NCBI RefSeq assembly: GCF_030548175.1
Contig: NZ_JAUORX010000002.1
Coordinates: forward strand, 124,001 to 188,000
Length of the DNA: 64,000 bases
Origin: Cognatishimia sp. 1_MG-2023
GTDB lineage: Bacteria > Pseudomonadota > Alphaproteobacteria > Rhodobacterales > Rhodobacteraceae
Direction: 5' to 3'
The notes beneath the pieces are model-generated. The model searched no databases and had not been told where the DNA came from. It saw nothing but the letters and a program-made list of their open reading frames with translations. A program made the translations under genes and the position numbers. Positions 57,737 through 64,000 of this stretch are shown piece by piece. The number at the start of each line of letters is the position of its first letter. The stretch's first letter is position 1.

Positions 57737-58537
57737 ATGAAACCGCAAGAAATGGGCGTTCGGCGCTTTGGCCGGATCAACGGATTAGGTCTAATTACGC
57801 TGGCAAAGCGTGAAATAGCACGGTTTGCGAATGTTTGGACACAAACGTTAATGGCGCCCTTAGTGACCGCGGGATTGTTTCTGTTGATCTTTAACATTGC
57901 GATCGGACCGGGCCGCGGCGAGGTTATGGGCGTGCCGTTCATTCAATTCTTGGCGCCGGGCATCTTAACCATGACGGTGATTCAGAACGCTTTTGCCAAT
58001 ACGTCGTCTTCTTTGGTGATTTCCAAAGTGCAGGGCAACATTGTGGATACGTTGATGCCGCCACTTTCGCCGTTAGAAATTGTTTTGGGGTATCTCGCAG
58101 GCGGCGTTGCCCGTGGGATCTTTGTGGCCTTTGGTATCTCCTTTGGGCTTTTTGTTTTTTTAGGACAAAGCATTGCGCACCCGCTCTGGGTATTAACCTT
58201 TGTCATTATGGGCGCGGGTTTGATGGGGGCGATCGGTATTTTGGCAGGGATATATGCCAATAAGTTTGATCAGATGGCCGCGATCACCAACTTTATCGTA
58301 ACGCCCTTGGCTTTCCTTTCGGGAACCTTTTATTCCGTCACCGCCTTGCCGCCCGTTTTGCGCGAGATTTCGGCCTATAACCCGATTTTCTATTTGATCG
58401 ACGGCGCGCGTTTTGGGTTTTTAGGAGTGTCTGACAGTGATCCAGTCAAAGGCTTGCTGATCGTAACAGGCACGTTTCTAGCTATTTGTGCGATAGCGTG
58501 GAACCTGTTGCGCACCGGGCATCGACTAAAGCCTTAA
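57737..58537 (+). CDS. ABC-2 type transporter permease
   Basis: A 266-residue permease with about six helices. GIVDTLMPPLSPLEIVLGYLAGG-like and AFLSGTFYSVTALPP are typical of the NodJ/YadH branch of ABC-2 permeases. The ATPase partner normally lies next to such genes but is not seen here: gcrA is on one side and a 260-base gap then argD on the other. Substrate unknown (lipid, polysaccharide or drug-like). Confidence 0.9.
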   Translation: MKPQEMGVRRFGRINGLGLITLAKREIARFANVWTQTLMAPLVTAGLFLLIFNIAIGPGRGEVMGVPFIQFLAPGILTMTVIQNAFANTSSSLVISKVQGNIVDTLMPPLSPLEIVLGYLAGGVARGIFVAFGISFGLFVFLGQSIAHPLWVLTFVIMGAGLMGAIGILAGIYANKFDQMAAITNFIVTPLAFLSGTFYSVTALPPVLREISAYNPIFYLIDGARFGFLGVSDSDPVKGLLIVTGTFLAICAIAWNLLRTGHRLKP

Positions 58538-58797
58538 CGCGGCGCAAAATAAATTAGGCTTTCCAAAACGCCCTGGAGCGCCTAAAGACATCAATATGAA
58601 AACAACGAGCGCCCATATCCGAGTCCGACGACTCCGACGCTAATCCCCTTAGCTTTCCAAGCTCAGGCCTGTTGCCTTGCGGTAAATATCCGCAAATTTT
58701 TTCATTTATTGCGCGTTACTGCCGCAAGCACCCCATCCATTATTGACACATTCGCCCGGCTGTTGCACGCCAAGGGCTTAACTATAAGGACCGGACC

Positions 58798-59982
58798 ATG
58801 ATCCCCTCTGTTCTACCGACCTATAATCGGGCCCCTCTGACATTCGTAAAAGGCGAAGGCAGCTGGATGATAGAGGCGGACGGTCGACGTTTTCTCGATC
58901 TTGGTGCTGGCATTGCGGTGAATGTCCTTGGTCACGCGCATCCGTCTTTGGTGAACGCTCTGACCGATCAGGCCAATGCGCTTTGGCATGTGTCCAACTT
59001 GTATCACATTCCTCAGCAAGAGGCTTTGGCCGACAAATTGGTCGAAAATAGCTTTGCAGATACCGTGTTCTTTACCAACTCTGGTACGGAATGCTGCGAG
59101 CTTGCTGTGAAAATGGTGCGGAAATATTGGTTTGAAAAAGGTCAAGCGGACAAGACCGACATCATCGGTTTCGAGGGCGCTTTTCATGGCCGTTCTTCAG
59201 CGGGCATTGCGGCGGCTGGCAGCGAGAAAATGACCAAAGGGTTTGGTCCGCTCTTGCCTGGATTTAAGCAGGTTCCTTGGGGGGATCTGGACGCATTGCA
59301 AAACGCGATCACCGACACGACCGCTGCGGTCATACTAGAGCCGGTACAGGGCGAGGGCGGTATCCGCCCAATGGATGACGCCGATCTAAAAGCCGTCCGC
59401 GAAATCTGCGACGTAGCTGGCATCCTGCTGATTTTGGACGAAGTGCAATGCGGAGTTGGCCGAACAGGTAAGCTATTTGCGCATGAGTGGGCTGGTATCA
59501 CACCAGACGTCATGATGGTGGCAAAGGGTATCGGTGGCGGCTTTCCCTTGGGGGCTGTATTGGCCTCCGAAGAGGCCGCAAGCGGTATGACCGCAGGCAC
59601 ACATGGCTCGACCTATGGCGGCAATCCACTGGCTTGTGCTGTTGGTGGCGCGGTGATGGACATTGTAGCGGAACCTGCTTTTTTAGACGACGTAAACCGC
59701 AAAGCTGGACAGTTTCAGCAATCTCTCGAAGGACTTGTGGCCTCGCATCCTGATGTATTTGAATCGGTACGCGGCACGGGACTTATGCTTGGGCTGAAAT
59801 GCAAAGCCTCGAACATGGATGTATTGCAAGCGGCCTATGACGCAGAGCTGATTACAGTGCCAGCTGCGGACAATGTGATCCGCCTTTTGCCACCTCTGAA
59901 CATTTCCGACGATGACATCAACGAGGCCATCACGCGCCTAGACGCCGCTGCGACTGTAGTGGCCCAAAACTTACAAGGATAA
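58798..59982 (+). CDS. argD: Acetylornithine aminotransferase
   Basis: Arginine synthesis: N-acetylglutamate semialdehyde to N-acetylornithine. The class III aminotransferase of 394 residues shows [35 protein letters not shown], the [12 protein letters not shown] strand and the PLP lysine in [21 protein letters not shown] precedes the ATG. argF follows after five bases, as usual in Rhodobacterales. The 260 bases before it hold no gene I can see. Confidence 0.95.
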   Translation: MIPSVLPTYNRAPLTFVKGEGSWMIEADGRRFLDLGAGIAVNVLGHAHPSLVNALTDQANALWHVSNLYHIPQQEALADKLVENSFADTVFFTNSGTECCELAVKMVRKYWFEKGQADKTDIIGFEGAFHGRSSAGIAAAGSEKMTKGFGPLLPGFKQVPWGDLDALQNAITDTTAAVILEPVQGEGGIRPMDDADLKAVREICDVAGILLILDEVQCGVGRTGKLFAHEWAGITPDVMMVAKGIGGGFPLGAVLASEEAASGMTAGTHGSTYGGNPLACAVGGAVMDIVAEPAFLDDVNRKAGQFQQSLEGLVASHPDVFESVRGTGLMLGLKCKASNMDVLQAAYDAELITVPAADNVIRLLPPLNISDDDINEAITRLDAAATVVAQNLQG

Positions 59983-59987
59983 GCGCG

Positions 59988-60914
59988 ATGAAGCACTTTC
60001 TGGATATTCACAAAACCGACCAAACGGAACTCCGGGGGATCATCGAGTCCGCCAAAACGATGAAAGAGTCCCGCAAGGGCTTGTCACGTGGCACGCCAGA
60101 CGTCGAACAGCCGTTGAAAAACCAAATGGTCGCGCTGATTTTCGAAAAGCCATCCACGCGGACACGCGTTTCCTTTGACGTGGGCGTGCGCCAAATGGGT
60201 GGGCAGACTATGGTTCTGTCTGGCAAGGAAATGCAGCTAGGGCATGGCGAAACCATCGCCGACACAGCCCGCGTCCTCAGCCGCTATGTCGATATGATCA
60301 TGATCCGGACTTTCGAAGAGCAAACGCTGCTGGAACTCGCAGAATATTCTGACGTTCCGGTGATCAACGGTCTGACAGATCGCACGCACCCTTGCCAAAT
60401 CATGGCTGACATCCAGACGTTTGAAGAGCACCGTGGTTCTATTGCTGGCAAAAAGGTTGTTTGGTCCGGCGACGGCAACAATGTGTTCGCAAGCTTTGCT
60501 CATGCGGCAGGACAGTTTGGGTTTGATCTGACATTCACTGGACCAGCCCAACTGGATCCAGAACAAGAATTCATCGACTTGGCCCGTTCAAAAGGCAGCA
60601 ACGTTATTATTGAACGCGATCCAGCCAAAGCCGTTGAAGGTGCTGATCTTGTTGTGACAGACACGTGGGTATCAATGCATGACGCGCAATCAGCCCGCGA
60701 ACGCCGTCACAACCAATTGCGCCCCTATCAGGTAAATGATGCATTGATGGCGAAAGCCAAACCAGATGCGCTGTTTATGCACTGCCTACCAGCACACCGC
60801 GATGAAGAAGCGACCAGTAAAGTCATGGACGGCCCGCATTCGGTGATCTTTGATGAGGCTGAAAACCGCTTGCACGCGCAAAAGGCTGTTATGCGTTGGT
60901 GTCTTGGTAAGTAA
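59988..60914 (+). CDS. argF: Ornithine carbamoyltransferase
   Basis: Joins ornithine and carbamoyl phosphate to citrulline. The 308-residue protein has the carbamoyl-phosphate motif [12 protein letters not shown], the HPCQIMAD loop and the ornithine motif [11 protein letters not shown]. It is five bases from argD and probably co-translated. The length is normal. Confidence 0.97.
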   Translation: MKHFLDIHKTDQTELRGIIESAKTMKESRKGLSRGTPDVEQPLKNQMVALIFEKPSTRTRVSFDVGVRQMGGQTMVLSGKEMQLGHGETIADTARVLSRYVDMIMIRTFEEQTLLELAEYSDVPVINGLTDRTHPCQIMADIQTFEEHRGSIAGKKVVWSGDGNNVFASFAHAAGQFGFDLTFTGPAQLDPEQEFIDLARSKGSNVIIERDPAKAVEGADLVVTDTWVSMHDAQSARERRHNQLRPYQVNDALMAKAKPDALFMHCLPAHRDEEATSKVMDGPHSVIFDEAENRLHAQKAVMRWCLGK

Positions 60915-60922
60915 TTGAAACT

Positions 60923-60949
60923 GCAGGTATTTCTTTGCGAAATACCTGC
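60923..60949. terminator. Hairpin between argF and hrpB
   Basis: GCAGGTATTTC-TTTGC-GAAATACCTGC: a perfect 11-base stem, ten bases after the argF stop and close to the hrpB stop. No long T-run follows. Confidence 0.6.
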
Positions 60950-60952
60950 GGG

Positions 60953-63388
60953 TTATTTACGGGGCTTTGCGCGCAATGTCGGATCGGCTTGCGTTGGATC
61001 CTCGGGCCACGGGTGTTTTGGATACCGCCCCCGCATATCTTTGCGCACATCCGCATAGGAACTGGCCCAGAAGCCGGGAATATCCAATGTTGTCTGAACC
61101 GGTTTTTGGCCAGGTGACAACAGCGTCACTTTTAGCGGTGTCTTCCCGACCATCGGGTGCGCCGTCTGGCCAAACATTTCCTGCAAGCGCAATGTGATCT
61201 CGGGATGTTCGCCGGAATAATCAATCGGAATTTGCCGATTCAACGGCGTCACAAAATGCGCGGGTGCATGTTTGTCCAACAGCTGCATTTGCGACCAATC
61301 CAACATCGCACGCAACGGATTGTGGATGTCGAACTTGCGCCATTGATCGGTAGTCTTCACATTGGAAAGATGTGGCAACAACCACGCCTCTAAATCATCC
61401 ATCAACGCCGCTTCGGTCATGTCAGGCAGATCATGCCCTGCCTCGCGCAGTAATTGCACACGTGCGGCAAACCGTTTGGCGGCAGGGCTAAACAGCAACC
61501 CAATCTCGCGCACACCGTCCAGCATAGCCATTGCAATTGCGTCATCTGGTGCGTCTTTCCACATGCGGTCGTCCAGCACCAAGGCCCCAAATTGCTCTTG
61601 CCGCCGTGCCATCACACGGCCATCGCGTTTAGACCAGTGGCATTGATCCTGCCACGCGATTTGATCCCCATAAAGCCCACGCAACTCTGCATCAGACAGC
61701 GCAATGGCCTGCCGAATACGCGCCTCTCGTGGGTTGCCATCAAGGTCGGTTGCGACAATCAACCGGCTATTCGCCAAAGGATCATCCCCGTTCATCACTG
61801 CCCCTTTGCCACCCGACAACACAAATCGCGGCGCATCACCCTTGCGGTGCAATCCGATCCGGTCAGGGTAGGCGAGGGCTGCCATTTCAGCCAAACTAAG
61901 CCGCGCTTTGTCAGGGGCACTGCGCGCCAAGCGTTTCGCTTCGTCCCGCAACGTTGCAATCGCCCCTCGGTTCGCTTGATAGGGGCGCGTGTCGTGAAAC
62001 CGCTTTAGGTCGGTCATAGCTTCTATGCGTAGTGTCAGGTCACAGGGTGCATTGCGCGACAATGGATCACGAGCCGCCAAGAGAGCCGCCAATGGTGTCG
62101 CCTGTTTACCAGCGGTTGCTACCATATGCGCAAGGCGTGGGTGCAACGGTTGCCGCGCAATCGCTTTGCCATGCGGCGTGATCCGCCCGTCGCCATCTAG
62201 TGCCCCAAGCAGTTGCAGCAGCGAGATTGCTTCTGAAAGCGTGCCATGTGGCGGAGGTGTCAAAAACGGCAGTTCATCAGGCGAGGCGCCCCAAGCGGCC
62301 AGTTCCAGCGCAAGGCTGGTCAAATCTGCCGCTTCGATCTCCGCAGGGGGAAAAGCGGACATGCCGCCTTCTTCGCCCTTCGTCCAAAGACGATAGCAAA
62401 TCCCCGGTGCAACCCGGCCCGCGCGCCCTTGTCTTTGCGTGGCCTCGGCACGAGTCACGCGCTCGGTCACAAGGCGCGACATTCCGGAACCGGGATCGAA
62501 CCGAGCGCGCCGCGCACGTCCCGCATCCACCACCACACGCACGTCCTGGATGGTCAAAGAGGTTTCCGCGATAGAGGTCGCCAAAACAATCTTGCGACCC
62601 TCTTTCGCCGGTTGAATCGCTGCGCGTTGGGCTTTGAAGTCCATTGCGCCGAAAAGCGTATGTACATGGCAATCACTGGGCAGGTTCAGAGCGCTGGCCG
62701 TACGTCGTATTTCACCTTCACCGGGCAAAAAGACCAACACGCCGCCATCGGTTTCCTGCACCGCTTGCATAATCAAGCGCGCAGTTGCCGTCTCTATCCG
62801 TGTGTCTTTAGGCAAAGGGCGATCCAGCCAGCGGGTCTCTACCGGATAGCTACGACCCTCTGACGTGACGACCGGGGCGTCACCCATGAGCTCGGCTACT
62901 GGCTCGGCATCCAACGTGGCTGACATGACCAAAAGCATCAGGTCATCTCGTAGAACTGATGCCACTTCTAAACACAGTGCCAATCCAAAATCGGCATTCA
63001 GTGACCGTTCGTGGAATTCATCGAAAATCACCGCGCCAACGCCCGCCAGTTCAGCGTCAGATTGGATCATGCGGGTCAGAATACCCTCGGTCACGACCTC
63101 GATCTTGGTATTGGCGGATGTTTTGCTTTCACCGCGCACACGGTAGCCCACGGTTTGCCCAACAGGTTCACCAAGCGTCTGCGCCATGCGTTCTGCCGCC
63201 GCGCGGGTGGCAAGGCGACGGGGTTCCAGCATGATGATTTTGCCATCGACAATCCCAGCTTGATGCATCGCCAAAGGCACCATGGTTGTCTTACCGGCTC
63301 CGGGTGGGGCCTGTAAGACCGCGCGACCATGGGATTTCAGGGCTGACAGCAGATCAGGTAGGGCTGTTTCAATAGGCAATGTCGTCAT
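60953..63388 (-). CDS. hrpB: ATP-dependent helicase HrpB
   Basis: DEAH-type helicase of unknown precise target. From ATG 63388 the 811 residues have the walker A LQAPPGAGKTTMVPLAM, the box II DEFHERSLN, QRQGRAGRVAPG, and the HrpB-specific C-terminal domain with LQLLDKHAPAHFVTPLNRQ. A TTG at 63403 would add five residues. It converges with argF over a hairpin. Confidence 0.95.
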   Translation of the reverse strand: MTTLPIETALPDLLSALKSHGRAVLQAPPGAGKTTMVPLAMHQAGIVDGKIIMLEPRRLATRAAAERMAQTLGEPVGQTVGYRVRGESKTSANTKIEVVTEGILTRMIQSDAELAGVGAVIFDEFHERSLNADFGLALCLEVASVLRDDLMLLVMSATLDAEPVAELMGDAPVVTSEGRSYPVETRWLDRPLPKDTRIETATARLIMQAVQETDGGVLVFLPGEGEIRRTASALNLPSDCHVHTLFGAMDFKAQRAAIQPAKEGRKIVLATSIAETSLTIQDVRVVVDAGRARRARFDPGSGMSRLVTERVTRAEATQRQGRAGRVAPGICYRLWTKGEEGGMSAFPPAEIEAADLTSLALELAAWGASPDELPFLTPPPHGTLSEAISLLQLLGALDGDGRITPHGKAIARQPLHPRLAHMVATAGKQATPLAALLAARDPLSRNAPCDLTLRIEAMTDLKRFHDTRPYQANRGAIATLRDEAKRLARSAPDKARLSLAEMAALAYPDRIGLHRKGDAPRFVLSGGKGAVMNGDDPLANSRLIVATDLDGNPREARIRQAIALSDAELRGLYGDQIAWQDQCHWSKRDGRVMARRQEQFGALVLDDRMWKDAPDDAIAMAMLDGVREIGLLFSPAAKRFAARVQLLREAGHDLPDMTEAALMDDLEAWLLPHLSNVKTTDQWRKFDIHNPLRAMLDWSQMQLLDKHAPAHFVTPLNRQIPIDYSGEHPEITLRLQEMFGQTAHPMVGKTPLKVTLLSPGQKPVQTTLDIPGFWASSYADVRKDMRGRYPKHPWPEDPTQADPTLRAKPRK

Positions 63389-63569
63389 GCCTTGGGTTAT
63401 CAATCAAGCGCTGGTCTGCGTAAAGGGATCAATCTTTGATGTGTATTTCTTTTGCGATGGGGAGGCTTAACAACCTGACCCAGCGTCAAAATCGCGCGCA
63501 GGGTAGACAAAGGGGCAGGCCGCAAGGCATGTAATTGCTTCAGACTGACACGATGAAAAGGGCCTTTCA

Positions 63570-64000
63570 ATGGACATTACAGAGCTGCGTGACAGGATTT
63601 TAAAGCAAGACCGCCGCGCATTGGCGCGGGCGATCACCTTGGTCGAGAGTCAACGCGCAGATCACCGCGAGATGACAGCCCAATTGCTGGAATCCCTACG
63701 TGGCGCTGGGCGTGAGGCGATGCGGATCGGCCTGTCCGGCACGCCCGGTGTTGGCAAATCGACCTTCATCGAAAGCTTTGGCATGTTCCTGACAGCACAG
63801 GGCAAACGCGTTGCCGTGCTGGCGGTTGATCCGTCATCCACGCGGTCTGGTGGCTCAATCCTTGGCGATAAAACCCGGATGGAGCGGCTGTCTCGCGACA
63901 AGAACGCCTTTATTCGCCCATCCCCCAGCCAATCCCACCTTGGTGGAGTTGCCCGTCGATCTCGTGAGGCCGTGGCCCTCTGCGAAGCAGCCGGTTTTGA
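63570..64000 (+). CDS. meaB: MeaB, methylmalonyl-CoA mutase GTPase chaperone (3' end cut off)
   Basis: G3E GTPase that loads and guards adenosylcobalamin on methylmalonyl-CoA mutase. From ATG 63570, about 143 residues are seen: the helical [20 protein letters not shown] start, P-loop [30 protein letters not shown] and the [14 protein letters not shown] block. The gene runs past the window edge with no stop. A mutase gene is not visible here. Confidence 0.93.
   Translation, partial: MDITELRDRILKQDRRALARAITLVESQRADHREMTAQLLESLRGAGREAMRIGLSGTPGVGKSTFIESFGMFLTAQGKRVAVLAVDPSSTRSGGSILGDKTRMERLSRDKNAFIRPSPSQSHLGGVARRSREAVALCEAAGF

Noticed and set aside
58538-58797. Possible RNA gene or promoter before argD
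   Set aside because: A TTGACA box is present but no matching -10 at a usual distance, and no tRNA-like or stable RNA fold could be made out.
60923-60949. Hairpin between argF and hrpB as a sixth copy of the intergenic repeat
   Set aside because: It has GAAATACC in common with copy A, but lacks the CCTTGGGG block and the second hairpin, so the likeness may be chance.

Overview
This looks like a piece of a marine alphaproteobacterial chromosome from the Rhodobacterales (roseobacter group). The main pointers are a GcrA-type cell-cycle regulator, a SAM-II riboswitch in front of metZ, a FolE2-type GTP cyclohydrolase, DUF1467 behind methylmalonyl-CoA epimerase, a DUF2161 nuclease-like protein, divergent purD/xseA, and hflC-DUF2065 next to a Do-type protease. 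I cannot name a genus. No rRNA, tRNA, CRISPR array, transposase or prophage was seen. Both ends cut through genes: hflC on the left and meaB on the right.

Layout: 0-5 kb holds envelope quality control (hflC, DUF2065, degP), a peptidoglycan-binding lipoprotein and a ferredoxin. 5-9.5 kb holds purD, xseA, a secreted protein and an AlkB-type alkane hydroxylase. 9.5-15 kb holds a fused NuoE/NuoF-like diaphorase without its catalytic partner, a YhhN-like protein, ftsY, a DMT transporter and yciB. 15-21 kb holds SAM-regulated metZ, an amidase, folE2 and trkH. 21-25 kb is a minus-strand run: HAD hydrolase, MaoC, ribF, ycgN, ltaE. 25-29 kb holds a manganese-type pyrophosphatase, a DUF2161 protein and groESL under a perfect CIRCE operator. 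29-37.7 kb holds transporters, carB, pabB/pabC-like, a glutaredoxin and a cyclopropane-fatty-acid synthase family methyltransferase. 38-48.8 kb holds aspS, a DUF1800/DUF1501 pair, a response regulator, mce, EI24, a nitroreductase, two M48 lipoprotein proteases and small proteins.

The most accessory-looking part is 48.8-53.4 kb. GTAG-type palindromes flank a low-GC pentapeptide-repeat membrane protein. After the housekeeping gene rimO comes a low-GC divergent pair: a dCMP-deaminase-like protein and a membrane-anchored dCTP-deaminase/dUTPase-fold protein. That pair is the best candidate here for an undescribed system, perhaps nucleotide-based phage defence, but the function is inferred only. 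54-64 kb returns to core genes: asmA, a prephenate-dehydrogenase-like gene, gcrA, an ABC permease, argD-argF, hrpB and meaB.

An intergenic repeat family (five copies) has paired hairpins whose stems change together between copies. It sits between or behind genes at 5.0, 23.5, 26.2, 29.1 and 44.3 kb and looks like a mobile or structural DNA/RNA element specific to this lineage.
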